Assembly: GCA_027404165.1 (NCBI GenBank)
Contig: DAHZCG010000004.1
Span: 1 to 64,000, forward strand
Direction of reading: 5' to 3'
From: Geobacteraceae bacterium
GTDB taxonomy: Bacteria > Desulfobacterota > Desulfuromonadia > Geobacterales > Pseudopelobacteraceae
DNA: 64,000 bases
Positions 18,748-26,685 of this stretch are shown here, in pieces. The notes beneath the pieces are model-generated. The model ran no database searches, had not been told where the DNA came from, and was given only the letters and a program-made list of their open reading frames with translations. A program made the position numbers and the translations under genes. The first letter of the stretch is position 1; each line of letters begins with the position of its first letter.

Positions 18748-19866
18748 TCACTGCCTTATTACATACCGGGAGAGGATTAGACTTCCTAACCACGCTCCAG
18801 GAAAAAGTCCTGCAACAAAGAGCAGGCTCTGAGCCGCAAGGATCGGTATCCCGCCAAGAAGATGCCAGACATTGCAGCCGGGCGCCATACGTGAGGCAAG
18901 TCCCATGATGACACCACCAATTGCTGCAGACAAATAGTGCTTCCAGGGTAGTTTTACATACATTCTGAATTCATTCAACAGTACTGCGGAAAGGGTGCCG
19001 CCGAGCATAATCCCGGCGACAACCGGAAACTGGATCAAGGCAATTGCGTCCAATTCAGGTCCAGGACCGCCGCTCAGCTGCATGCCGGTTACCGGGAGCC
19101 GATAGGTAAGGGGTAACGATTTGAAATAGGCAAGTTTTTGGAGATGTGTGCTGAAAAACAACGCTTCGAGTGACCCGGCAATTTTTGCGTATGCAGTTGT
19201 AATTCCCAACGGCATGCCGATGGTAACATACGATATAACGCCGAGCAGCGAAAGGATAAGCGCCGCCTGCCATGGCTGCACAGAACCGGTCAACAAGGTC
19301 GGACGTACCCAGTCACCCTGCCGGTGCCAGCGATGGAAATACCATGAAGCGATGATTGTGATAATTGAAATCAGCAACAACGGTGGGAGGTTAAGGATTT
19401 GAGGGATAGTAACTTTCCCTCTGAACAAGGTTGTTGCTGAAGCAATGGAACTCCACCACGGATATATTTCCGCATAGAGGGCGCTGCCGATGATAAGCCC
19501 CGCAAAGGCAACAGCACTCAGAACGCTGCCGGCGCCCATCTTGTAGAGCGTGCCGACAACACAGCCACCGGCCAAAACCATGCCGATACCGAAGAAAAAA
19601 CCACCGAGTACGTTAGTCAGGGATGGTGATCCGATCAGGGGGAATGGATACAGGGAGAGGAACCCCAGATAGCGCGCCAGTTCAAACAATACCATACTGC
19701 TGACTATCAGGAGCAACAGGGTGCGCAGTTTAAGGAGTGACCCGAAGAGAAAGAAGTCGCGGAACATCCCGGCAATGCAGAAGTCGGAGCGATGCATAAT
19801 GAAACCGGCGACAAGGCCGATGAGCAGACCGAAAAACAGCATAAAAAGAATGGTGAACGTACCCAT
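18748..19866 (-). CDS. YeeE/YedE-family membrane transporter
   Basis: About 372 residues, almost all hydrophobic, with roughly nine or ten membrane helices. The three Cys motifs of the family are visible: HRSDFCIAGMFRD near the N-terminus, GGCVVGTLYKMGAG, and ASRMAPGCNVWHLLGG near the C-terminus. Family members such as TsuA import thiosulfate through such Cys residues, and others pair with TusA. The start at 19866 has GGAG 10 bases upstream; a reading 13 codons longer adds a charged non-membrane leader. It is first in a yedE-tusA-kinase set, with 115 bases to tusA. Substrate could be thiosulfate or another small sulfur or selenium species; this is inference. Confidence 0.85.
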   Translation of the reverse strand: MGTFTILFMLFFGLLIGLVAGFIMHRSDFCIAGMFRDFFLFGSLLKLRTLLLLIVSSMVLFELARYLGFLSLYPFPLIGSPSLTNVLGGFFFGIGMVLAGGCVVGTLYKMGAGSVLSAVAFAGLIIGSALYAEIYPWWSSIASATTLFRGKVTIPQILNLPPLLLISIITIIASWYFHRWHRQGDWVRPTLLTGSVQPWQAALILSLLGVISYVTIGMPLGITTAYAKIAGSLEALFFSTHLQKLAYFKSLPLTYRLPVTGMQLSGGPGPELDAIALIQFPVVAGIMLGGTLSAVLLNEFRMYVKLPWKHYLSAAIGGVIMGLASRMAPGCNVWHLLGGIPILAAQSLLFVAGLFPGAWLGSLILSRYVIRQ

Positions 19867-20096
19867 AGTAATAATTCTCCGACGAAAAGGTACAGCATGC
19901 CACATAATTCTCTGTGGAGGAATTATTTTTCATTTCATTGTCATTGTTTTACTTTTCTGGTTTAAAATAATTCAATCCAGCGGCGTAACGCCCGTTGCAT
20001 CAAGATCAATCCACCCTGCTCATAGTGAGAGGCTTCCCTTTACTATCAATATAATGGATTCAACTGATTCACATCATCAAGCTGCTTAGCAAAAGA

Positions 20097-20122
20097 GTAA
20101 AGCGAAACAGTAAATGCTTTAC
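20097..20122 (+). other. Stem-loop in the leader of the DUF2007-like gene
   Basis: GTAAAGC (20097-20103) and GCTTTAC (20116-20122) form a perfect 7-base stem with a 12-base loop, 50 bases before the small gene at 20173. It lies in the roughly 300-base divergent region between yedE and that gene; nothing else was recognised there. No T-run follows, so it is not a normal terminator; a regulatory role is open. Confidence 0.3.
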
Positions 20123-20172
20123 AATTTGTCCAATCCATTTAGACTGTAAGAAGGAGAAAGGAGGCGATATCC

Positions 20173-20367
20173 ATGGCACGCTTTTACGATACAACAAATA
20201 ATTCTGACCTGGAGCGGGTTGAAGGCCTGCTGAAGAAAAGCGGCGTAGTATATACACTGCGGGTTTTGGAAGACGACATGGCACTTCTAAAGGAAATCCA
20301 GGTAGCTGAAGAGGATCTGAACGCTGCTGAGAAAGCCGTGGAGGGCACGTCTTATCGCGACAACTAG
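20173..20367 (+). CDS. Small DUF2007-like protein
   Basis: A 64-residue protein behind a strong GGAGG eight bases before ATG, which supports real translation. It begins MARFYDTTNNSDLERVEGLL and continues with a beta-alpha pattern ending in EIQVAEEDLNAAEKAV. This resembles the short DUF2007 'putative signal transducing protein' domain (LERVxxLLxxxGIxxxL ... VxxEDxxxAxxIL), an assignment made by eye. Soluble, no signal peptide. It stands alone on the plus strand, divergent from yedE and convergent with the pyruvate dehydrogenase operon. Function unknown. Confidence 0.7.
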   Translation: MARFYDTTNNSDLERVEGLLKKSGVVYTLRVLEDDMALLKEIQVAEEDLNAAEKAVEGTSYRDN

Positions 20368-20471
20368 ACGAATATACGCAGACCAGACCTAAGAGGTACT
20401 TGATCCGCAGATGCCGTCTGTTCCGGCCAACGCTCTGAATCGGGCCAGCCACAGCATCGAGAGGAGATGCA

Positions 20472-21716
20472 TTATATAAGAAGCGCGGCCGGCTTCTCCA
20501 GGGTTGAGCGTAATTCTGCAAGGAAAGAAGCAGCGTAAGCACCATCAACAGTACGATGATCACTTGAGAGAGTGACCCGCATAGTTGCTGCTACAGCAAG
20601 CTGGCCGGTGCGTACAACCGGCCTCTCGATTATTGCGCCAACTGCCAGGATGCCGGTCTGTCCGGGCATAATAAGGGCTGTAAATTCATCCACTCCATAC
20701 ATTCCCAGGTTCGAAACAGAGAAAGATCCTTCTGCCATCTCTTCGGAGGTAAGCCGGCCGTTCCGGCTTTTTTCGGCCAGTCGTGAGGACTCGGCCTGAA
20801 TCTCGGCAACCGACAGACGCTGGCAGCGCCTGACAGCCGGCATCTGCAGCCCGTCGGGCGTTGACACCGCAAAGTTGATATGAATATCCTCGATATCCGC
20901 AGTGGCATTGGAACAAAGACGTGGGAATCTCAACAATGCACTGGCACAGGCCTTGATCACCAAGGCATTGTAACCGATGGGTTGAGGACTCTCCTTCAGT
21001 TCGCGAATAATCTCACGGCACGCTCCCATATCAATTTCAATGGTAACGGAGAAATGCGGGATTGTTTGCCATGAACGGGTAACCGTGGTGGCGATAGCCT
21101 GCCGCATCGATGTTGGCATGGTACTCTTTATTGATGCTATCGGCATCTCCGTCGGAGCAGTTGTGGACGGAGCGGCAGCGTCATGTTTCTCCTGCTGCTG
21201 TCCGGCAAAGGATGTCAAATCCTCCAGGGTAATCCTCCCTTCCGGACCACTGTGTTGCACCTGTTCCAGATCAATACCCTGTTCACGCGCCAAACGGCGC
21301 ACCAGCGGAGATGCTTTTTCGTGTGTCATCTCAGCCTCGTATATCATCTCACGGTGAGACATGGCAGCCTCGGGCACCTCGGGGGAAAAAGTTTCCTGTG
21401 CTGTTGCTGGCGCTAATGGACGGGCATCCGTTGCCGCAGAATCAGGCTGGCTGACGGCAGCCGCTTCTGCTATTTCACCCGCTTCTCCGATCAGGCCGAG
21501 TACTGTTCCAACCGGAACATTTTCTCCGCCGTCTACCATGGTTTTAATCAGAATGCCAGAGGCAAAGGCCTCGAGTTCCATGGTCGCCTTGTCAGTTTCC
21601 ACCTCGCCAATAATATCCCCCCGCTCGATATGGTCCCCAACCTTTTTTTTCCAGCAGGCAAACAGCCCCTCGGTCATGGTGTCGGATAACTTGGGCATGA
21701 TGATTTCGGTAGCCAT
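20472..21716 (-). CDS. pdhC: Dihydrolipoamide acetyltransferase (E2 of pyruvate dehydrogenase)
   Basis: A 414-residue E2 subunit. One N-terminal lipoyl domain with the lipoylated Lys at 43 (ETDKATMELE), an Ala/Pro-rich linker, a peripheral-subunit-binding domain (SPLVRRLAREQGIDLEQV, about 135-170) and the catalytic acyltransferase domain ending in DHRTVDGAYAASFL. It transfers the acetyl group from the E1 reaction to CoA. It is the third gene after pdhA and pdhB, with 89 bases between pdhB and itself; that gap contains a weak hairpin (TTCTGC/GCAGAA) followed by a T-rich stretch on the minus strand. No E3 (lipoamide dehydrogenase) gene is in the window. An acetoin-dehydrogenase E2 is the main alternative. 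Confidence 0.9.
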   Translation of the reverse strand: MATEIIMPKLSDTMTEGLFACWKKKVGDHIERGDIIGEVETDKATMELEAFASGILIKTMVDGGENVPVGTVLGLIGEAGEIAEAAAVSQPDSAATDARPLAPATAQETFSPEVPEAAMSHREMIYEAEMTHEKASPLVRRLAREQGIDLEQVQHSGPEGRITLEDLTSFAGQQQEKHDAAAPSTTAPTEMPIASIKSTMPTSMRQAIATTVTRSWQTIPHFSVTIEIDMGACREIIRELKESPQPIGYNALVIKACASALLRFPRLCSNATADIEDIHINFAVSTPDGLQMPAVRRCQRLSVAEIQAESSRLAEKSRNGRLTSEEMAEGSFSVSNLGMYGVDEFTALIMPGQTGILAVGAIIERPVVRTGQLAVAATMRVTLSSDHRTVDGAYAASFLAELRSTLEKPAALLI

Positions 21717-21805
21717 GAATTCTCCTTAATTCCAATTAAAACCGGACCCGTGCGTTAACAAAAATACCATTCTGCCCTATTATGCAGAAAATAATTACCG
21801 GACCG

Positions 21806-22792
21806 TTAATATGCGCCGGCCATGGCATTCCTTACCGCCTGCAGTATTAACTCGGTCTGCGGTATGCAGATCTTTTCGATCTTGCGTGAATACGGCATGG
21901 GTACATCAAGACCTGACACTCTTGTTACCGCTGTTTTGAGAATATCGAAGCAGTGCTCATATATTCGCGAGGTAATCTCCGCCCCCAGCCCGCACGTACG
22001 CCAGCATTCCTCCACCACCACTACGCGCCCGGTTTTTCGGATCGAAGCCAGGATGATTTCCTCGTCCAGAGGGGCCAGACTGCGCAGGTCCACAACTTCG
22101 CATGAAATTCCCTCTTGTGCCAGTTCCTCCGCCGCCTGCAGTGCCAGCACGGTCATACGGGCATAGGCCACGATGGTTATATGTTCCCCGAGTCGCTTCA
22201 CATCTGCCCGGCCAATCGGTACAAGATATTCCGGGTCATCCGGCACCTCTCCCTTGCTGTTGTAGAGCAATTCGTGCTCCAGGAAGACTACCGGATTGTT
22301 GTTGCGGATGGCACTTTTAAGCAGGCCCTTGGCATCTGCCGGTGTAGACGGATAGAGGACGTACATGCCGGGACAGTGCATGAAGTAGGTTTCAAGACTC
22401 TGTGAATGTTGGGCTCCCAGCTGGCTGCCGCCTCCACCCGGCATGCGGATTGTCATGGGCAGAAAAGTCTGGCCTCCGAACATGGAGCGAATCTTGGCCA
22501 TATGATTGATGATCTGATCCATAGCGAGCAGGGCAAAGTTCACTGTCATCAGCTCGGCCACCGGCCGCAAGCCCCCCATTGCTGCCCCGATCGAAACACC
22601 GATGATGGTATTCTCTGAAATGGGGGTATCCTTTACCCGCTCCTCGCCAAACTCGGCCAGCAGACCACGGGTTACCTTGAACGACCCCTCATACAGCGCC
22701 ACGTCCTCACCGAGGACAACCACGGAGGGATCATGACGCATCTCCTCTTTCAGAGCCAGATTGAGTGCATCGCGATAGGTCATCTCAGACAT
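21806..22792 (-). CDS. pdhB: Pyruvate dehydrogenase E1 beta subunit
   Basis: A 328-residue subunit of the thiamine-diphosphate-dependent E1 heterotetramer. The start MSEMTYRDALN at 22792 has GGAGG seven bases upstream and overlaps the pdhA stop by eight bases (ATGTCTGA), so the two are translationally coupled. Typical motifs: VVVLGEDVALYEGSF at the N-terminus, the MPGGGGSQLGAQHSQS loop, and the C-terminal transketolase domain (RSLAPLDEEIILAS). The segment VFLEHELLY fits pyruvate rather than branched-chain enzymes. Works with pdhA in decarboxylating pyruvate and acetylating lipoyl-E2. Acetoin dehydrogenase E1 beta remains a possible alternative. Confidence 0.92.
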   Translation of the reverse strand: MSEMTYRDALNLALKEEMRHDPSVVVLGEDVALYEGSFKVTRGLLAEFGEERVKDTPISENTIIGVSIGAAMGGLRPVAELMTVNFALLAMDQIINHMAKIRSMFGGQTFLPMTIRMPGGGGSQLGAQHSQSLETYFMHCPGMYVLYPSTPADAKGLLKSAIRNNNPVVFLEHELLYNSKGEVPDDPEYLVPIGRADVKRLGEHITIVAYARMTVLALQAAEELAQEGISCEVVDLRSLAPLDEEIILASIRKTGRVVVVEECWRTCGLGAEITSRIYEHCFDILKTAVTRVSGLDVPMPYSRKIEKICIPQTELILQAVRNAMAGAY

Positions 22793-23762
22793 ATAAATCC
22801 TCCCAAACTTCGCCGTCATCGGGCCAGGGGGACTCTTCGGCAAAGGTTACCGCCCCGTCAACAGTTGCCCTGCAGCGCGCCTCGATGGCGTCAAGATCCT
22901 TGCGAGTGGCGATGCCTTCCTCAATCAAACGCTTGGCATAGTTAGGCAACGGATCGCGGGCCTTCCACATTTCGTGTTCCGCCGCAGAGCGATATTTTGC
23001 CGGGTCGGCCATGGAGTGGCCCCGAAAGCGGTACGTGGTCGCTTCGATAAAGTAAGGGCGTCCGGTTTCGCGAACCTTTTCCGAGGCATACTTGACCGCC
23101 CGATAGACGGAGATCACGTCCATGCCATCCACCTTTTCTGAAGGGATATCATAGCCGCAGGTACGCTTATGGATGGATGCCAGCGCCGATGAGCGGTGGA
23201 CTTCTGTGCCGATGCCGTAATAATTGTTTTCACAGATAAAAAGGACCGGCAGTTGCCATAATTGCGCCCAGTTAAGCGATTCGTGGAAGGTGCCCTGGTT
23301 GACCGCCCCGTCACCGAAGAAACAGGCGGCGATGCGATCTTCACCTCGGTACCGTGCAGCAAACGCCAAACCGACCGAAATCGGAAACTGGCCCCCAACA
23401 ATAGCATACCCACCCATGAAGTTCAGAGCGGGGTCAAAAAGGTGCATGGAGCCCCCTTTCCCTTTGCAGATGCCGGTTGCCTTGCCGAAAAGTTCAGCCA
23501 TGACCCGCCGGGGATCGGCTCCCCGTACAATAGCCTGGGCGTGTTCACGATAGGCGGAGAGAATGTAGTCATCCCGATGCAGTCCTGCGGTTGCTCCGAC
23601 AGCTACGGCCTCCTGGCCGCTATAAAGATGAAGGAAGCCGGTGATATTTCCTTTTGTATACTGTTCAGCACAGCGTTCTTCAAATTCCCTCGAAATAAAC
23701 ATCTGCTCGTAAAACCTGAGCAACTCCTGATCTGGTAATAATATGCGCAACTTGGCTTCCAT
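22785..23762 (-). CDS. pdhA: Pyruvate dehydrogenase E1 alpha subunit
   Basis: A 325-residue subunit. The start at 23762 lies behind GGAGG; a longer reading would add a basic leader without a ribosome site. The thiamine-diphosphate motif is intact: GDGAVNQGTFHESLNWAQ ... ENNYYG. The phosphorylation-loop segment YRFRGHSMADP is that of pyruvate E1 alpha. First gene of the pdhA-pdhB-pdhC operon, 121 bases downstream of a thioredoxin-like gene on the same strand. Catalyses oxidative decarboxylation of pyruvate with pdhB. Overlaps pdhB by eight bases. Confidence 0.93.
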   Translation of the reverse strand: MEAKLRILLPDQELLRFYEQMFISREFEERCAEQYTKGNITGFLHLYSGQEAVAVGATAGLHRDDYILSAYREHAQAIVRGADPRRVMAELFGKATGICKGKGGSMHLFDPALNFMGGYAIVGGQFPISVGLAFAARYRGEDRIAACFFGDGAVNQGTFHESLNWAQLWQLPVLFICENNYYGIGTEVHRSSALASIHKRTCGYDIPSEKVDGMDVISVYRAVKYASEKVRETGRPYFIEATTYRFRGHSMADPAKYRSAAEHEMWKARDPLPNYAKRLIEEGIATRKDLDAIEARCRATVDGAVTFAEESPWPDDGEVWEDLYV

Positions 23763-23883
23763 TGGTTTCCTCCGAGTTGTCCGCCCCGCACTCCACCGTT
23801 GCGTCCCCATACAAAAATTATATCAAGCATTATGAACATAACCAGCAAAATATTTTGTCCCCGGCACCGCGCAAATGCCGGCA

Positions 23884-24321
23884 TCATTGATGGCGACGGA
23901 ACCAGGCGACTACCGCTTCGCTGCTCTGGGCACCGGAAAGTTGATCGATAACGTTCCCATTCCTGATCAACAAGAGCGCCGGAATGCCTCGAACACCGAA
24001 TCGACCTGCCAGTCCCGGATTTTCCTGGGTATTGATCTGTACAACGGCTGCAGTGCCTGCCAGCACTTCTGCCACCTTGCGCACTGCAGGTTCAAACGAC
24101 CTACAGTGCGGGCACCATGGCGCCCATAACTCGGCCAGCACCGGGCCGTTGTACCTGCTGATAAATGTGTCGTAGGAACGATCCGTGAGTTGTTGAGGCC
24201 GAAAGTACATAAGCGGCAACTCCGTGCGGCAATTACCGCAACGGCCGCTTTTGCCTTCCTTTTCGGCCGGGACCCTGTTTGCCGTGCCACAAGAACTGCA
24301 GGTAACAACATATGCTGGCAT
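23884..24321 (-). CDS. Thioredoxin with N-terminal zinc ribbon and CPHC centre
   Basis: A 145-residue protein of thioredoxin-2 (TrxC) layout: a zinc ribbon with C8, C11, C28 and C31 (CSSCG ... RCGNC), then a thioredoxin domain (about 40-145) ending with the cis-Pro region GVRGIPALLLI. The redox centre is WAPWCPHC (C70, C73) in place of WCGPC. CPHC is the centre of the strongly oxidising enzyme DsbA; in thioredoxin mutants changes at these two middle positions raise the redox potential, so this protein may not be an ordinary reductant (inference). It is cytosolic (no signal peptide). It precedes pdhA on the same strand and may be cotranscribed with it. Terminator-like hairpins lie upstream (24399-24438) and, weakly, downstream. 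Confidence 0.88.
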   Translation of the reverse strand: MPAYVVTCSSCGTANRVPAEKEGKSGRCGNCRTELPLMYFRPQQLTDRSYDTFISRYNGPVLAELWAPWCPHCRSFEPAVRKVAEVLAGTAAVVQINTQENPGLAGRFGVRGIPALLLIRNGNVIDQLSGAQSSEAVVAWFRRHQ

Positions 24322-24398
24322 ATCGCACTCGCTCCCATCTATGATATAATTTTGCCGGTGAGTATCACGTAATGATCAAAGCACCGGATACTTCAGCA

Positions 24399-24438
24399 AT
24401 AAAAAAGCCCACCGTCTCAATTCATGATCAGGTGAGCT
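24399..24438 (-). terminator. Intrinsic terminator after the cytochrome-SOR set
   Basis: On the minus strand AGCTCACC (24438-24431) pairs with GGTGGGCT (24413-24406) with one G-T wobble, loop 17 bases, followed immediately by a run of six T (24406-24401). It ends transcripts coming from the 69-residue gene at 24491-24700 and separates that set from the thioredoxin gene. Confidence 0.7.
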
Positions 24439-24490
24439 TCAGTTGGTTTGCGCATAAACCACGCGACAGCAAACCCGATTGAATTTTCAT

Positions 24491-24700
24491 CTATGGCAGC
24501 TGTTCCGAATCAACTTCTGCACACTCATCCCGGCTCCACGTATCCAGTTCGCCATTGGCAAGTTTTACCTGAACGGTTTCCCCCTCATTGGTGCAGCCAA
24601 AAGTGTAGCCAATTTCACCGGTCTTAAGATTACGCAGGGCAACATTTTCCTCCCGCTGTTCTGTCCGGTAACAAACCTTGTCGTACTTGTTGGTATCCAT
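24491..24700 (-). CDS. Small conserved-looking cytosolic protein, unknown
   Basis: A 69-residue protein starting MDTNKYDKVCYRTEQ behind AGGAG eight bases upstream. The sequence reads like a small beta-barrel fold: alternating strands VALRNLKTGEIGYTFG and ETVQVKLANGELDTWSRDE. Three Cys are scattered (C9, one near the middle, one near the end). I do not recognise the family. It is the last gene of the cytochrome / superoxide-reductase-like set, 78 bases downstream of the latter and followed by a good terminator. Confidence 0.6.
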   Translation of the reverse strand: MDTNKYDKVCYRTEQREENVALRNLKTGEIGYTFGCTNEGETVQVKLANGELDTWSRDECAEVDSEQLP

Positions 24701-24778
24701 GGGCACTCTCCTTTCAGCACGCTTCCGGAAAAAAATGCCACACTCCGGAAACGGTCAGGCAAACCGACCGGAATTTTG

Positions 24779-25258
24779 TCATACTACGGTAATATCCAAA
24801 TTTGATTCCCATAAGCCATGCAGATTACACCGTTGCCGCACAACAAGCGTAACTTTACCTTTCGGAGCAACATCCTTGGGAAGCGCGACAGTAAATGAAA
24901 CCTTTGGCTTCATAAAACCCCGGGGCTGGAAGTCTACCCTTCCTGCCGGTTCGTTTCCGATGGAGAGTTCGATATATTCAATCCAGTGAGCCGGTCCCAT
25001 AACGTGGATCTTCTCACCAACCGAAACTTCTACCATAAAAAACTCTCCGGCCTTAACCGAAGCCGGCGCGGAAATCACCGGTACATGGGAAATTTCCAAG
25101 GGTGTTTTTTTCCCGGAGTCCTTAACCCGGTTTATCGAATCGAACAGGGATTGATCCACCTTGGCGGGAAAATAACGTTCAGATGCGGCTGCTAACGAGC
25201 TGATACCAGCAGAAAGTGTACCGATTACGGTAGCAGTCAAAAAACTCCGTCTGTCCAT
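24779..25258 (-). CDS. Tat-exported superoxide-reductase-like protein (neelaredoxin type)
   Basis: A 159-residue protein with a twin-arginine signal (MDRRSFLTATVIG, Ala-rich cleavage region near residue 26), so the mature protein is periplasmic and probably exported folded with its metal. The mature part is the neelaredoxin/desulfoferrodoxin iron-binding domain: H58 (EISHVPVI), H85 and H91 (KIHVMGPAHWIEYIEL), C144 and H147 (CNLHGLWES). These five match the four-His one-Cys iron site of superoxide reductase. The desulforedoxin-type extra iron domain is absent. Expected activity is reduction of superoxide to peroxide without making oxygen, using an external electron donor. The c-type cytochrome gene 75 bases upstream is a natural candidate donor (inference). 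Some proteins of this fold have other carrier roles, so activity is not certain. Confidence 0.82.
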   Translation of the reverse strand: MDRRSFLTATVIGTLSAGISSLAAASERYFPAKVDQSLFDSINRVKDSGKKTPLEISHVPVISAPASVKAGEFFMVEVSVGEKIHVMGPAHWIEYIELSIGNEPAGRVDFQPRGFMKPKVSFTVALPKDVAPKGKVTLVVRQRCNLHGLWESNLDITVV

Positions 25259-25333
25259 GAGGTGTTCCTCTCATAACAAATTAATAGGTTGCAGGTACTC
25301 CTGCAGAGTATTATAAAAATTAGTTAGTTACAG

Positions 25334-25699
25334 CTATTTGAATGTCTTGAGGACATACTCTGCAATAGCCTTTGCATCCTTGTCGGACACCATGTTCTTG
25401 TCAAAGGTGCTCATCCCTGGCCCGGGATGACGCATAAGTTTAACGATATCATTTGCAGTCTTGATGCCGTTTTTGTGAAGATCCTTGCGCGAGAGAGTCT
25501 TGTCGGCCTTGATGATATTGCCGCCATCGGCATGGCATGCCGCACAATGCGCCTTGAATCCGGCTTCGCCGCTTTTGCCGGCGGCATGGAGTGGTGCCTG
25601 CCACAGCAAGAGGACAGCCAAAAATGCAGCTGCCGAAATTGCGATCGTTGAAGTTCCGGTTGATGACATGGTTCTGAGAGCAGTTCGATTGAAATCCAT
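25334..25699 (-). CDS. Monohaem c-type cytochrome, c6-like
   Basis: A 121-residue exported cytochrome. AAGGAG lies eight bases before the ATG. A signal peptide covers about residues 1-40 (AFLAVLLLWQAPLHAAG). One haem site, C52-A-A-C-H56, and a likely axial Met96 in HPGPGMSTFD; the C-terminal helix DAKAIAEYVLKTF is typical of small class I cytochromes such as c6/c553. It carries electrons in the periplasm. It starts a three-gene set with the superoxide-reductase-like protein and a small protein on the minus strand. A donor role to that reductase is suggested by position only. Confidence 0.92.
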   Translation of the reverse strand: MDFNRTALRTMSSTGTSTIAISAAAFLAVLLLWQAPLHAAGKSGEAGFKAHCAACHADGGNIIKADKTLSRKDLHKNGIKTANDIVKLMRHPGPGMSTFDKNMVSDKDAKAIAEYVLKTFK

Positions 25700-25960
25700 T
25701 GTATTTCTCCTTGAAGTTTAATTACGGCAGCTCCCTGCCGTTAGTGCATCGTTGATGCAACGATATTTTACGACACCATGCTGACAAATGTTTCTTTTCC
25801 ATTATTACAGAGATACATGGTTTTGCAACAGCGCTCCGTCAAAATAGTTCATATTCGCTTGTCATTGGCGGCATAACAGTGCGTAAACATTATGAAAAAA
25901 GTTATATGGCGGCTCAATCGGGCTGCCAAAACAGATAATTCTGCAATTAATATCGCAGGG

Positions 25961-26377
25961 CTACCCAGCTATGGGTACATCCGAATGTACCCCGCTCGTA
26001 AATTCAAGTACCCGATCTATTTTAACGGCGAATCTGGTCAGTATCTGGGGCGTTTCCGGCGTGTTGACAGGTTGATTATTCTCATCATGAATTGCCGTTT
26101 CTGTATTCTTAATGACCGATCCGAGCATCTGGTAGCCCTTTCCGGTGTCAGGCAAAAACACCACAACCGCTATGCGGAAATTGCACTCGATATTCTGCAA
26201 TGTTGACGGACAAAACCAGTTTTCAAAAATCAGCACAGAGTCTCCGGAGACAGTAACCTGTTCCCCGATGGCCATGTGCGGCTGACCGGATGAATCTGCG
26301 GTGGCAACAAAAACAAGAGTGGTCTTTTCCATCAAACTTCTTACCGGTTCAGTGATCATATCGACCATAACGCGCAC
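25961..26377 (-). CDS. Pyridoxamine-5'-phosphate-oxidase-family protein
   Basis: About 138 residues with the split-barrel flavin-binding fold: EKTTLVFVATADSSGQPHMAIGEQV near the N-terminus, then a strand pattern VLIFENWFCPSTLQNI and AVVVFLPDTGKGYQMLGSV. Such small proteins bind FMN, F420 or haem; the substrate is unknown. The GTG at 26377 has AAGGA seven bases upstream and is my choice; ATG at 26368 and GTG at 26398 are alternatives. Stands alone on the minus strand downstream of aconitase, separated by 308 bases that contain a hairpin. Confidence 0.8.
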   Translation of the reverse strand: MRVMVDMITEPVRSLMEKTTLVFVATADSSGQPHMAIGEQVTVSGDSVLIFENWFCPSTLQNIECNFRIAVVVFLPDTGKGYQMLGSVIKNTETAIHDENNQPVNTPETPQILTRFAVKIDRVLEFTSGVHSDVPIAG

Positions 26378-26484
26378 CCCGGGTTCCTTATGCCGCACGA
26401 ATCAGCGGCAACATCAGAAGAAACCAAGGCAGAAACCGAGCCAACTTATAAAAATAATTAGCTTGTCAAATCGGCATGTTATAG

Positions 26485-26517
26485 CAGCTGACCCTAATCA
26501 AAGATCAGAGTCAGCTG
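26485..26517. other. Perfect 8-bp hairpin in intergenic region
   Basis: CAGCTGAC (26485-26492) and GTCAGCTG (26510-26517) are exact inverted repeats around a 17-base loop. It lies in the roughly 308-base gap between the aconitase stop and the oxidase-like gene start, which otherwise shows nothing recognisable. No T-run follows on either strand, so it could be a Rho-assisted end or an operator. Confidence 0.4.
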
Positions 26518-26685
26518 AAACAGATTTTGCAGCAATTCTGGTGGAAAGCATGGAGAATATGCCCGTAATTGACTGATGAGGCCCAAAGTTACGTTTGTTG
26601 CCCGGTGTCACATTTGTTGCTGATTTGCATCACATCTGAAAACAATTTGTGCAGCGTGGACAGCATCCATCACCTTCATGCCGCC

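Noticed and set aside
20472..23762. Acetoin dehydrogenase operon (acoA-acoB-acoC)
   Set aside because: The E1 alpha segment YRFRGHSMADP and the E1 beta HELLY region fit pyruvate enzymes better, and no acetoin regulator or butanediol gene is near; it cannot be fully excluded.
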